From: CAZADA01 sp964483775 | GTDB taxonomy: Bacteria > Pseudomonadota > Alphaproteobacteria > Caulobacterales > Maricaulaceae | Direction of reading: 5' to 3' | NCBI GenBank assembly: GCA_964483775.1 | Contig: CAZADA010000011.1 | Coordinates: 1-39,118 of the forward strand | DNA length: 39,118 nt | Part shown: positions 7,876-16,024 of the stretch, piece after piece | Numbering within the stretch: position 1 is the stretch's first letter | Layout: each line of letters starts with the position of its first letter | Notes under the pieces: generated by a model | Databases searched by the model: none | What the model was told of the DNA's origin: nothing | What the model saw: only the letters and a program-made list of their open reading frames with translations | Position numbers and translations under genes: made by a program

Positions 7876-9377
7876 GCGGCAGGGTCCCTCAAGCCTACCG
7901 GCTTGCTCGGGCTCGGCGCGCTGGCGCTGACTGACGCCGCCCGCCGGGCCACGCCATGCCGGGTCTTGTCCCAGTGAAACGGGGCATGGGCGAGCTGGAT
8001 CAACGCGCGCACCGTGGCTGGGGCGTGCAGCAACCAGTAGATCGGCTGACCGACCACGTGAAGGCTGAGGCCCGGCTGGCCTGATCGCCACGCCCCCACC
8101 AGGCCGGCGGCCAGCGAGGCCCCATAGGCGCACGCGATCACCCCGATCTCCACCGGCGTCAGGGTGAGGCCTGGGCCGCCGAATGGGGAACTGACGGCCA
8201 AGCCAAGCGCCATGAGAGCGAAGGGCGCGTGCACCGCGCCAGCGATCACCGCAGCGGCGATGGTGACGTTGAGGCTCGCCATCGCGGCCTTACCGCCTCC
8301 GGCGAGCAAGGCGCGCGGATGGCGCATGCGCACCATCCAGGTTTGCATGAAGCCCTTCATCCAACGTGTGCGCTGTTTGGTCCACGCACCCATCGTGGTC
8401 ACCGCTTCCTCGTGGGTGCCAGGATCGATCACGCCGACGCGCCAGCGATGGGCCGCCAGTCGAAAACCCAGATCGGCGTCCTCGGTGACATTGTGCGGAT
8501 CCCAGGCGCCGACGGCCTCAAGTGCGTTGCGGCGAAAGTGATTTGAGGTGCCGCCGAGCGGGATCGCCCACCCCCACCTAGCGAGCGCGGGCAGGATCAC
8601 ATGAAACTGGACGGCGTATTCGATGGCGAATTGGCGGGTGAGCAGATTGTCTCGCGCGTTCCACCACGACAGCGGCGCCTGGACCGCCGCCAGTTTCGGT
8701 CCCCCCTCCGCGAAGGCGTCCAGCGCGGCGTACAGCTGGTTGGCGTGCGGACGGTCCTCGGCGTCGAACACGGCAATGAAGGCGCCGCGAGCTCTGGCGA
8801 GGGCGTGGTTGAGGGCGCGCGGCTTGGTGCGTGGCTCACCGGGCGGGGCGATCGTCATGCGCAGGTGCGATCCGCGCCCTAAGATCGCGCGCGCAATCGC
8901 TGTCTGGGTGGGCTGATCATCCGCCTCGAGAACAAACTGCACGTCGAGCTTGCTGCGCGGATAGTCCAGCGCCTCCACCGCCTCGACGAGCTCGTTGGCG
9001 ATGTCGGCTTCGTCGTAGAGTGGAATGAGGAGGCTGTAGGTGGGTTTTGGTCCTGTCCACGCCCCCTTGGCGGCCGGTTTGGGGCGCGGCGAGACCAGGG
9101 CGGCGAGACGAAACAGCGTGAGCACGACCACTGCCAAAGCGATCAGCCACCGGGCCGCGGTCAACACGGCGCTGGCGTTCGCGATGGCGGCGGCCGTCAG
9201 CACAAGGATGACCGCCAGAACGATCTCGATTTGCCGCCGCGTGAGGCCGGTCGCCGCCGCCTCACGGGGCGGCAAGCGCACCGCTCGCGGCGCCGGTGGA
9301 CACTCTTGGCCATGGTTCGCCGGCCAGGGCGGCCGCGCATCGGCGCTCCCATCGACGTGGGTGTGCTCCCTCTCCAT
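7872..9377 (-). CDS. membrane-bound family 2 glycosyltransferase
   Basis: A 501-residue inner-membrane enzyme of the processive GT2 type (cellulose or hyaluronan synthase-like layout). Two predicted helices (about 50-95) precede the catalytic domain, which has PTYSLLIPLYDEAD at the nucleotide site, a DAED metal motif at 205-208, TED at 298-300 and the QRTRW motif at 335-339. Two or three further helices follow (about 368-460). All catalytic signatures are intact. The product polysaccharide is unknown, and no export or accessory genes are adjacent. The ATG at 9377 is preceded by a G-rich run and GAGAG. An in-frame TTG at 9392 is a less likely start. It converges on bfr with overlapping stops. 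Confidence 0.85.
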   Translation of the reverse strand: MEREHTHVDGSADARPPWPANHGQECPPAPRAVRLPPREAAATGLTRRQIEIVLAVILVLTAAAIANASAVLTAARWLIALAVVVLTLFRLAALVSPRPKPAAKGAWTGPKPTYSLLIPLYDEADIANELVEAVEALDYPRSKLDVQFVLEADDQPTQTAIARAILGRGSHLRMTIAPPGEPRTKPRALNHALARARGAFIAVFDAEDRPHANQLYAALDAFAEGGPKLAAVQAPLSWWNARDNLLTRQFAIEYAVQFHVILPALARWGWAIPLGGTSNHFRRNALEAVGAWDPHNVTEDADLGFRLAAHRWRVGVIDPGTHEEAVTTMGAWTKQRTRWMKGFMQTWMVRMRHPRALLAGGGKAAMASLNVTIAAAVIAGAVHAPFALMALGLAVSSPFGGPGLTLTPVEIGVIACAYGASLAAGLVGAWRSGQPGLSLHVVGQPIYWLLHAPATVRALIQLAHAPFHWDKTRHGVARRAASVSASAPSPSKPVGLRDPAA

Positions 9378-9435
9378 CTCTCGGCCCCCCAACGCGCCCT
9401 GTTCCCAGGTCGTCAGTGTGGCCCAAAGCTGTGGA

Positions 9436-9951
9436 TTACGGGGTGCGACCGATGATCCCAGTGGGACTGGCCAACGCTGTGAAACTCAGTGGCGACGTCG
9501 CGGCTGACCGGGAAAAGACGCACGCCCACGCGGTGGGCAGGCCCTCCGCCAAGCGGTCCACGCCGGGTCCATCATGGTCGCCGCCGCGCGCGATGATCTG
9601 AGAGGCGAAGTCCTTCAGGCCGGGATTGTGCCCCATCACCATGATGGCGTCGCCCTTGTCCGCGTAAGCCTGGGAAAGTTCATCCAGACGCTCAGCCGGC
9701 GCCAAATACAGTTCGGCGTCCTCAATGACGTTCCGCGCCGGCCAGGTTGGCGCAATTGCAGCCCAACTCTCGCGGGTGCGCGCAGCCGTGGACACCAGCA
9801 CAACATCCAGAGCCGCACACTCGCGACGCAGATGGGACGCGGTTGCCACGCAGTCCTGACGGCCGCGCTCGACCAGCGTGCGCGCGTGGTCGGTGTGCGC
9901 TTCCCACTCACGCTCAGCCTTGCCGTGGCGCATCAGGATCAACGTTCGCAT
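9436..9951 (-). CDS. histidine phosphatase family protein (SixA-like)
   Basis: A 171-residue cytoplasmic protein of the phosphoglycerate mutase/histidine phosphatase superfamily. The catalytic RHG motif is at 8-10 (LILMRHGKAE) with His9 as the expected phospho-acceptor, followed by the Arg of ARTRESW. The second catalytic His is in VMGHNPGL at 108. This pattern is that of SixA, which in E. coli dephosphorylates histidine phosphotransfer proteins, but the true substrate here is unknown. The ATG at 9951 gives the family start MRTLILMRHG. The frame is open upstream to 10071 without similarity. Confidence 0.85.
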   Translation of the reverse strand: MRTLILMRHGKAEREWEAHTDHARTLVERGRQDCVATASHLRRECAALDVVLVSTAARTRESWAAIAPTWPARNVIEDAELYLAPAERLDELSQAYADKGDAIMVMGHNPGLKDFASQIIARGGDHDGPGVDRLAEGLPTAWACVFSRSAATSPLSFTALASPTGIIGRTP

Positions 9952-10077
9952 ACGATCACTCTCACACCGCGGCCACCGAGACATGATGTCCGACTCACTC
10001 TTGGCCCTTTCGTTTAAGGGGGAATCGCCAGTGATGCGAGCGTTACACTCTGCTGGCTTGAATTCGTCCACTGGTTA

Positions 10078-10311
10078 ATGAAGGCACAGATCATCGGCCC
10101 AACGTTTGGGGATGAAGCGCCGCGCTTTACAGCTCAAACGGCGCACGGCGCAACACATTTTCACAAAGGGATTGGTGTGGACCCGGTTGTTGTCTTCTTA
10201 CAGCCGGCGGGATTTGCGCCTGCGTGCATAACTGAACTTGGTTATACTGCGAATATGAAAGACGAATTGGTGCAACCCAAGGCCAAGGCGATCGCCCTTT
10301 GCGTGTGGTGA
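10078..10311 (+). pseudogene. truncated 1-Cys peroxiredoxin remnant
   Basis: A 77-residue open frame matching only the N-terminal third of a 1-Cys (Prx6-like) peroxiredoxin, which normally has about 210 residues. Recognisable pieces are GDEAPRFTAQT, the substrate-site segment PVVVFLQPAGFAPACITELG, and KAIALCVW, where the family has a GLSVD-like end of the strand. The peroxidatic Cys is kept, but the surrounding PxxxTxxC motif reads PAGFAPAC, so the catalytic Thr is Ala, and the usual His before the Pro is Gln. A stop follows directly, and I could not find the rest in other frames of 10312-10534. It is most simply a decayed gene. Confidence 0.7.
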
Positions 10312-10534
10312 AACCCTCTCTGCGAGAGTTGAAACTACTGACATCACCTTGCGCAGGCGTCCTTATCGCCTGGGTGGTTCCGATGGGCCTCACGGCGTCT
10401 TGACACGACCTTCTCTTCGCCGCCCACGGGACATTCCCGGCCCCAGCCAAGCGCGGGGGACTCGATTTCACTTGCGACGCCGATGATTTGATGGAGACTT
10501 TGCGCATCGGTTCACTTCGCTTGGAGCGTATACG

Positions 10535-10999
10535 GTGAGACTTGCGGCGGCGGGAGTGGTGGTGGGGCTTGGACTTGCGTCATGTGCGCAGCAGACGCCC
10601 CCTTATGTGTGGAACAAAGCCGGCGTGGATGTCGCCACCTATCGCGGCGATGCGGATGCCTGCTTTGAGGAGGCGCAGGCTGTGGCTTTTGACCAGCCTG
10701 AGCCAAGCACGCAGTTGGAACGGCGCCGATCGACGTCGAATGCTGCGACCACGGCCACAATGGAGCTGCCCAGTCGAACCTATCGTCAGGTGTCCTACAC
10801 GCGGGCGCCAACCCGCTCGCTCACGGAGATACGTAACGAGGCGTTCGAAGAGTGTCTGTTTGAGGAGGGCTATCGGCGCGCCCCACTGAGCGAGGCCGAA
10901 CTTGCCGCCTATGACGCCCTGACCACCGATGCGGCGCGCACCGCATGGGTCGAGGCGCGCGCCTCTGAGGTCCGCTGGGTCATCGAGGCGCGCCCGTGA
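10535..10999 (+). CDS. hypothetical lipoprotein
   Basis: A 154-residue protein of unknown function with a type II signal peptide. A short hydrophobic stretch ends in the lipobox LASC with Cys17 as the lipidation site. The mature part has no motif I recognise. It contains an Arg/Thr-rich middle and a Cys-containing EECLFEEGY segment. It starts with GTG at 10535, preceded by GGAG about nine bases upstream. It is followed 77 bases later by the histidine kinase gene on the same strand, so the two may be transcribed together, but no functional link can be shown. Confidence 0.7.
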   Translation: MRLAAAGVVVGLGLASCAQQTPPYVWNKAGVDVATYRGDADACFEEAQAVAFDQPEPSTQLERRRSTSNAATTATMELPSRTYRQVSYTRAPTRSLTEIRNEAFEECLFEEGYRRAPLSEAELAAYDALTTDAARTAWVEARASEVRWVIEARP

Positions 11000-11076
11000 G
11001 CTAGGGTTCGTCCTGCGACACGCGCACGGCGCCGGGCGCTTACAGTCCTGGTGCGTTCGCGTGCTATGGTGCGCGG

Positions 11077-12444
11077 ATGCGAAACCGTTGGCGCGTACAC
11101 GGCCGACGCATTCTGCGTCGCTTGCAGCGGCCGGGGCTGAAGGCCTGGCTGCCCAAGAGTCTGTATGGCCGTTCCATGCTGATCATCGTTTTGCCGGTGG
11201 CGATCATGCAGGTGGCGGTGATGTGGGCGTTTTTCGATCGCCATTGGCTGACGGTGACCAGCCGGTTGTCGCAGAGCGTGGCCGGCGACGTGGCGGTGGT
11301 CACTGACTTTTACGACCAGGCGCCTGGGCCTGAACAAGTGGCGGCGATGCGGGACCTGGCGGCGCGGCGCATGTCCTTGTCTGTGGTGTACGAGGAGGCC
11401 GGCGAGTTGCCGACCTCGACCCGATCCAATCTGTTCCGCGTGCTCGACCGGGCGCTGCGGCGCGCGCTGAACGAGCGCGTGGACGCACCGTTCTGGTTTG
11501 ACACCACACGGTATCCAGAAAACGTGTTGATCCTGGTCGAGGTTGAGGGCGGCCTGTTGCGTTTCGTGGTGCCGCGTGAGCGGGTGTTCGCCTCGACGGG
11601 CCACATCTTTTTGCTTTGGATCATCGGCGCGACGACGATTTTGACCGCGGTGAGCCTAGCCTACATTCGCAACCAAGTGCGCCCCATCGAACGCCTCGCG
11701 GCGGCGGCTGACAAATTCGGCCGCGGACAAGACGCACCGGAGTTTCGCGCGACCGGCGCGACGGAGGTGCGTCAGGCGGCGGCGGCGTTTTTGGACATGC
11801 GCGAACGCATCGCTCGGCAAATCGAACAGCGCACGGCCATCCTCGCGGGGGTGAGCCATGATCTGCGCACGCCGCTGACGCGCTTTAAGCTCCAATTGGC
11901 GATCATGCCCGACGGGCCGGACAAATCCGCCATGCTCAGCGACGTGGCGGATATGGAGGCGGTGCTCAGCGAGTATCTCGCCTTTGCGCGCGGCGCCGGG
12001 CACGAGGACACCGAGCCTGTTGATCTTGCGCCGCTGGTCGAGGACGCCATCAAGGGCAGCGGCGCGGGGGACGTCGCTGTGGCGATCGACGGCGATTTAC
12101 GACTGACGGCGCGGGCCTCTTCGGTGAAGCGATGTCTGGAAAACCTCATCGCCAATGCGGCCGCTTATGGCGAGGATGTGAGCGTCACGGCTCGGCGCAC
12201 GTCGGACTCCATCGAAATTGCGGTCGAGGACAATGGGCCGGGCATTCCTGAGCCGTTGCGCGAGGAAGCCTTCAAGCCCTTTCATCAGCTCGATCGCACG
12301 GGCGACCGTAAGGACAACCGGATGGGCTACGGCCTTGGTCTGGCGATTGCGCGCGACGTGGCGCGCGGGCATGGCGGGGATGTTGTGCTCGACACCTCCC
12401 CCACTCTGGGCGGCCTTAAGGCGACGGTGCGGCTGCCGGTGTGA
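11077..12444 (+). CDS. sensor histidine kinase (EnvZ-like)
   Basis: A 455-residue inner-membrane sensor kinase. The layout is TM1 at about 33-53, a periplasmic domain of about 120 residues, TM2 at about 176-196, a HAMP linker at about 197-250, then the HisKA domain with SHDLRTPLTRF and phospho-acceptor His261. The ATPase domain has its N box in CLENLIANAAAYG, DNGPGIP at 385-391 and GYGLGLAI at 417-424. The catalytic set is complete. The H-box and overall size resemble EnvZ-type kinases. No response regulator lies next to it; the only receiver protein in the window is about 14 kb away and has no output domain. Signal and partner are unknown. Confidence 0.9.
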   Translation: MRNRWRVHGRRILRRLQRPGLKAWLPKSLYGRSMLIIVLPVAIMQVAVMWAFFDRHWLTVTSRLSQSVAGDVAVVTDFYDQAPGPEQVAAMRDLAARRMSLSVVYEEAGELPTSTRSNLFRVLDRALRRALNERVDAPFWFDTTRYPENVLILVEVEGGLLRFVVPRERVFASTGHIFLLWIIGATTILTAVSLAYIRNQVRPIERLAAAADKFGRGQDAPEFRATGATEVRQAAAAFLDMRERIARQIEQRTAILAGVSHDLRTPLTRFKLQLAIMPDGPDKSAMLSDVADMEAVLSEYLAFARGAGHEDTEPVDLAPLVEDAIKGSGAGDVAVAIDGDLRLTARASSVKRCLENLIANAAAYGEDVSVTARRTSDSIEIAVEDNGPGIPEPLREEAFKPFHQLDRTGDRKDNRMGYGLGLAIARDVARGHGGDVVLDTSPTLGGLKATVRLPV

Positions 12445-12455
12445 CCGGCCCCGCC

Positions 12456-13079
12456 TTAGGTGGCCGCTGCATCGCCTTTCGGCGCATCGTCGACGGACCG
12501 CGCCTTGCGGGCGAATGGCCAACGCTGTCCGGCCTCTTCAACATCGCGCAGTTGGCGATCCAGCGCCGCCATGGTGCGGGCCAAATCCCCGGCGTCGTCA
12601 TCTTCCCAGGCGCGCCCCACGCGGACGAGCATGACTGCAAAGCCTTGCACGCGCGCAAAGCCGGCCATGCCGCTGGTGTCGATGCGCGCCATCTCCAGCA
12701 AACACCGGGCGGTGCGGGCTTGCCAGGCCCATGCGCGCGCGGCGAGCACAGGGTCGCGGGTCACGGCTTTGCGAATGGACACAAGGGCTTGGCGGTGGGG
12801 CTCCATGGCGTCATAGCGGGCCATCGCGGCGTCAAAGGCGCGCTCGCGGGCTGTTCCGGCTGTGTCCAAGTCGAGCTCAATGGCGGCGCGCGCGTCAAAG
12901 CGGCGGGCGAGCGCATCAACCACATCGGTTTTGGTGGGGAGCGAGCCGAACAGGTTCTCAAGCGGGACGCCGGCCCTCTCGGCCAGCGCAGCCAGGGTCA
13001 CCGTCCCCCAGGGTTGCTCAGCGGCGAGCGCGAGGGCGGCGTCGAGGATGGCGTCGGTGGTGGAGGGCGCATCGGTCAT
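12456..13079 (-). CDS. TetR-fold protein, COQ9-like
   Basis: A 207-residue helical protein. The N-terminal 60 residues fit a TetR helix-turn-helix (VTLAALAERAGVPLENLFGS). The rest follows the pattern of the TetR-like/COQ9 group of alphaproteobacteria: RERAFDAAMARYDAMEPHR, then an Ala-rich amphipathic stretch, then a C-terminal DDDAGDLARTMAALDRQLRD block. COQ9 proteins bind lipids in ubiquinone synthesis, so it need not be a DNA-binding repressor. I chose the ATG at 13079; a GTG nine bases upstream is possible. It converges on the kinase gene with only 11 bases between the two ends. The family assignment comes from pattern recognition. Confidence 0.65.
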   Translation of the reverse strand: MTDAPSTTDAILDAALALAAEQPWGTVTLAALAERAGVPLENLFGSLPTKTDVVDALARRFDARAAIELDLDTAGTARERAFDAAMARYDAMEPHRQALVSIRKAVTRDPVLAARAWAWQARTARCLLEMARIDTSGMAGFARVQGFAVMLVRVGRAWEDDDAGDLARTMAALDRQLRDVEEAGQRWPFARKARSVDDAPKGDAAAT

Positions 13080-13162
13080 GCTTGGCACATGGCGCGCTCA
13101 GGGCCGCCCGGCAAGGGGCTCGCGCCTGCGCCCTGACGCCACGTGGCGCACGCCATTGTGGG

Positions 13163-13744
13163 CTAGCGATCAGGCAGCGCGGCCAGACCGGGTTCGACCG
13201 CGGCGCGGAGCACAGCTTCAGGCTGGTCGGCCTTGATCAGCACGCGCAGACCAGCGTGCAGCGCCTGGATGTGGGCGGCGCCCCGTGCAATCTCCGTCTC
13301 GCCTTCTGCGCCATACGACCCTGAGGCGCGCAGGGCGTCGGCGAAGAACGCCCGCTGGCGGTTGGTCGCCTCGGCCACACACTGACGCACGGCGTCGTCC
13401 AGCTGGGCTTGGTCGAGGGCCGCGTCGCACAAGAAGCACCCGCGCCGGTCTCCCTCGGCCGCAGCGGTGATGACGGCGTCGAACAGGCGCGCGAAGCGGG
13501 CGCGGGCGCTCCCATCGTGCAGAATGAGCGCAGCGCCGGCGGCCATGTCGCGGCGTTCATAATCGTCGAGCGCGGCGAGATACATCGCGCGCTTGTCGCC
13601 AAACACACGGTACAAGCTCTGCTTTTTCAGCCCGGTGGCGTGTTCGATCTCCGACATCGACGCGCCCTCATAGCCCTGCTGGCGGAACACCGATTTGAGG
13701 CCGTCCAGCGCGGTGTCATTGGTGAAACTGCGGGGTCTAGCCAT
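13163..13744 (-). CDS. TetR family transcriptional regulator
   Basis: A 193-residue DNA-binding protein with a typical N-terminal TetR domain: GLKSVFRQQGYEGASMSEIE, then TGLKKQSLYRVFGDKRAMY as the recognition helix region. A helical ligand-binding domain follows, containing DRRGCFLCDAALD with two Cys four apart, which could sense redox or electrophiles in the manner of NemR-like proteins. It is divergent from an AhpD-like gene with a 159-base gap that holds a clear inverted repeat, so it probably represses both itself and that gene. The ligand is unknown. Confidence 0.87.
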   Translation of the reverse strand: MARPRSFTNDTALDGLKSVFRQQGYEGASMSEIEHATGLKKQSLYRVFGDKRAMYLAALDDYERRDMAAGAALILHDGSARARFARLFDAVITAAAEGDRRGCFLCDAALDQAQLDDAVRQCVAEATNRQRAFFADALRASGSYGAEGETEIARGAAHIQALHAGLRVLIKADQPEAVLRAAVEPGLAALPDR

Positions 13745-13765
13745 GGCGATCGCCCATCACACATT

Positions 13766-13813
13766 TGTTACCGATTGGTCCATATCGAGTTCTTTACGGA
13801 CCGGTTCGTAACA
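13766..13813. promoter_or_regulatory. TetR operator candidate: 16-bp inverted repeat pair
   Basis: TGTTACCGATTGGTCC (13766-13781) and GGACCGGTTCGTAACA (13798-13813) are inverted copies agreeing at 12 of 16 positions, 16 bases apart. Each arm contains an ACCGRTTSGT core that is itself nearly palindromic, similar to the ACC-N4-GGT boxes known for NemR/AcuR-type repressors. It lies 22 bases from the tetR start and 90 bases from the ahpD-like start. Confidence 0.65.
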
Positions 13814-13903
13814 CATATGTCCCTACCTGTCGACGGGAACAAGGCCCGCCGATGGCGCCGGGACCCTCCCCCGCCGTTTCGCCAAATCCAAGGAGAGCCA
13901 TCC

Positions 13904-14455
13904 ATGGCCCGTTTGACACAAATTGCCGACTCTAACGCCACTCCTGCGCAAAGCGAGTTGTTCACCGCGATCAAAGCCAAAGTCGGCGGCGTGCCCAACC
14001 TGTATCGTGTGGCGGCCAATCAACCTGCGGTGCTCAGCGGCCTGCTGGGTTTGGGCGAGTCGCTCAGCGCGGGCGCGTTTGACGCACCGACCCGTGAAGC
14101 CATCGCGCTTGCGGTTGCTGGGGCGAACGCCTGTGACTACTGCGCCAGCGCCCACACCGCGATTTCCAGGTCGCTGAAGGTGGATCAAGCCGAGATTGAC
14201 GCCCATCTTCAGGGCCGGTCAGCTGACCGACGGCTCAACGCCATCCTGGCTCTTGCGGTCGCGATTGTGGAGCGCAAAGGGTTTGCGACGGACGCCGATT
14301 TGCAGGCGGCGCGCGACGCCGGGCTGGACGATGCGGACATCGTTGAGACCATCGGCAATGTGGTGGCGAACATCTTCACCAACTACCTCAACCACGTCGC
14401 CAAGACCGACATCGACTTCCCCGTGGTGCGCACCCAATCGGTCGCGACCGCATAA
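13904..14455 (+). CDS. carboxymuconolactone decarboxylase/AhpD-like protein
   Basis: A 183-residue cytoplasmic protein of the AhpD-like fold. The CxxCxxxH redox motif is intact at Cys77, Cys80 and His84 (ACDYCASAHT), as in alkylhydroperoxidase-type members that reduce peroxides through the Cys pair. Lengths of 140-190 are usual for single-domain members. It starts at the ATG at 13904, preceded by AAGGAGAG at an ideal distance. The frame is open far upstream without similarity. It is divergently transcribed from a TetR regulator and probably induced when that repressor is released. A stress-response role is inferred from the motif and context. Confidence 0.88.
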   Translation: MARLTQIADSNATPAQSELFTAIKAKVGGVPNLYRVAANQPAVLSGLLGLGESLSAGAFDAPTREAIALAVAGANACDYCASAHTAISRSLKVDQAEIDAHLQGRSADRRLNAILALAVAIVERKGFATDADLQAARDAGLDDADIVETIGNVVANIFTNYLNHVAKTDIDFPVVRTQSVATA

Positions 14456-14466
14456 ACGCCGCCGTC

Positions 14467-14520
14467 AAGGCCCTCTCCCGGGCTGATCCGCCGCCAGGGC
14501 GACCCATGGGAGAGGGCCTT
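14467..14520. terminator. 13-bp inverted repeat between convergent genes
   Basis: AAGGCCCTCTCCC (14467-14479) and GGGAGAGGGCCTT (14508-14520) are perfect reverse complements with a 28-base loop. It sits between the ends of the AhpD-like gene and proC, where a bidirectional terminator is expected. There is no long T-run, so efficiency is uncertain. Confidence 0.6.
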
Positions 14521-14562
14521 GCCCATTTAACAGACCAAGGCCTGCGTTCGCCGTCTCCGCCC

Positions 14563-15411
14563 CTACTCGGCCAGCTCTTGCGCGCGGGCCTTGGCGGCGG
14601 CGACGGCGTTCGCCATGAGTGTTTTCAAGTTGGGCGCGGCGTCATCGTTCAGCACAGCAAGCGCCGCGGCGGTGGCGCCTCCCGGCGACGTCACAGCCTC
14701 GCGCAGGGCCGCCGGGTCGGTTTGGCTCGCCGCCAGCATAGCGCCGGCGCCGACCACAGTCTGGCGGGCAAGACGCGCGGCCATCTCGGCCGGCAAGCCC
14801 GCCGCATGACCCGCTTCGGCAAGCGCTTCGGTTAAGGCGTAAACATAGGCCGGGCCAGAACCCGAAACCGCCGTCACCGCGTCCATCAGCGCCTCGTCGG
14901 CGACGTCCACCGGACCGAGCGGCGCCAGCACACGGGTTGCGAGCGCGATATGCTCGGCGCCGACCCCGGGGGCGGGCGCAATTACTGTCATGCTGGCGGC
15001 GATCGCAGCGGCGGTGTTGGGCATGGCGCGCACGACGCGGGCCGTGGGCAGAAGGGCGGAAAGCTTGGCCAGGGTCACACCGGCTGCAACCGAGATCACG
15101 AGCGCGCCGACAGGCGTGTGTGGAGCGATCGCGGCCGCGGCCTCGCCAATCATGTGCGGCTTGACCGCAAGGACGACGACCTCGAGGGCGCGGGCGTCCT
15201 GGGCGGTGAGGGTTGGTGCTGTGTGACAGCCATGGGCGCGCGCAGCGGTGCGAGCGGCGTCACCTGGATCAATGGCGATCTGCGCGCTCGGTGGGACGGG
15301 GCCGGCTGACCAGCCCGCCAGCATGGCCTGGCCGAGATTGCCCGCACCGATGAGGGCGAGACGCGGCGTACGCGCGCCCCCTTCTTCCCTGCCAGATGGC
15401 GCCAAACTCAC
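14563..15411 (-). CDS. proC: pyrroline-5-carboxylate reductase
   Basis: Reduces 1-pyrroline-5-carboxylate to L-proline with NAD(P)H, the last step of proline synthesis. The 282-residue protein has the Rossmann nucleotide site LALIGAGNLGQAM (glycines at about 22-27), the VLAVKPHM strand, VRAMPNTAAAI, and the C-terminal P5CR signature AVSGSGPAYVYAL followed by TSPGGATAAAL. It starts with GTG at 15411. That codon overlaps the TGA of the upstream ybjN-like gene as GTGA, and no separate Shine-Dalgarno sequence is visible, so translation is probably coupled. Confidence 0.95.
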   Translation of the reverse strand: MSLAPSGREEGGARTPRLALIGAGNLGQAMLAGWSAGPVPPSAQIAIDPGDAARTAARAHGCHTAPTLTAQDARALEVVVLAVKPHMIGEAAAAIAPHTPVGALVISVAAGVTLAKLSALLPTARVVRAMPNTAAAIAASMTVIAPAPGVGAEHIALATRVLAPLGPVDVADEALMDAVTAVSGSGPAYVYALTEALAEAGHAAGLPAEMAARLARQTVVGAGAMLAASQTDPAALREAVTSPGGATAAALAVLNDDAAPNLKTLMANAVAAAKARAQELAE

Positions 15412-15908
15412 GCGGTGCCGGCGGTTTCAAACAACGCCGCGCCCAGAGCCTCCTCCGGCGTTTTGCCGCCTTCGAGCAGGACGTGCATGGCCGGGTAAAG
15501 CCGTTCGCCCGCCTCGATGGCCGCGGCGATCATGGCCGCGATCTGATTGTGGTCAGGCACCACGCCGCCGCACAAGGGCAGCGCGCTGCGGTAGACGATG
15601 GCGTCCTCGTCCGACCACAAATCGAAATGGCCAATCCACATGCGCTCGTTGAGCATGGTGAGCAATTCACACACGTCACGACGGCGAAGGTCGGGCGTCG
15701 CTGTCTCCAAAGCGAGACAGATGTGTAGGGTTTCAGCCCCTTCGCTCCAGGCGAACCACACCGGGTGGTCGCGCATATCACCCGTCGCGCAGAAATGAAT
15801 CTCGCCGTCTTGGGTGCGCTCGTAAGCGAAGCCCTCTGAGGAGACGACATTCTCCGCGATGTCCAAGGCGTCTGTCGCCGGCGTGCTGTCGCTGTGCATA
15901 CCAATCAT
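15408..15908 (-). CDS. YbjN domain-containing protein
   Basis: A 166-residue cytoplasmic protein of the YbjN family, whose fold resembles type III secretion chaperones and whose biochemical role is not settled. Visible pieces are DIAENVVSSEGFAYER near the N-terminus, the HICLALETATPDLRR strand-turn, LLTMLNERMWIGHFDLW, and the hydrophobic helix QIAAMIAAAIEAGERLYPA. It is directly upstream of proC with a 4-base stop/start overlap; this pairing recurs in alphaproteobacteria as I know them. The start could be the ATG at 15908 or the next ATG at 15899; a GGATGG site lies just upstream of both. Confidence 0.85.
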   Translation of the reverse strand: MIGMHSDSTPATDALDIAENVVSSEGFAYERTQDGEIHFCATGDMRDHPVWFAWSEGAETLHICLALETATPDLRRRDVCELLTMLNERMWIGHFDLWSDEDAIVYRSALPLCGGVVPDHNQIAAMIAAAIEAGERLYPAMHVLLEGGKTPEEALGAALFETAGTA

Positions 15909-16024
15909 CGACCATCCCCATCCATTTTTGCCGCCCCAACCCGAGCGGACCGTATAGCGCTCACATCACGAGTCGCAACGCGGATCAGCCGCGTCGGTGT
16001 GAATAGTGCTTAGGCAGCAGTGGA

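Noticed and set aside
10312..10534. Continuation of the peroxiredoxin in another frame
   Set aside because: I read all three plus frames and found no recognisable later peroxiredoxin segment, so I did not extend the pseudogene.
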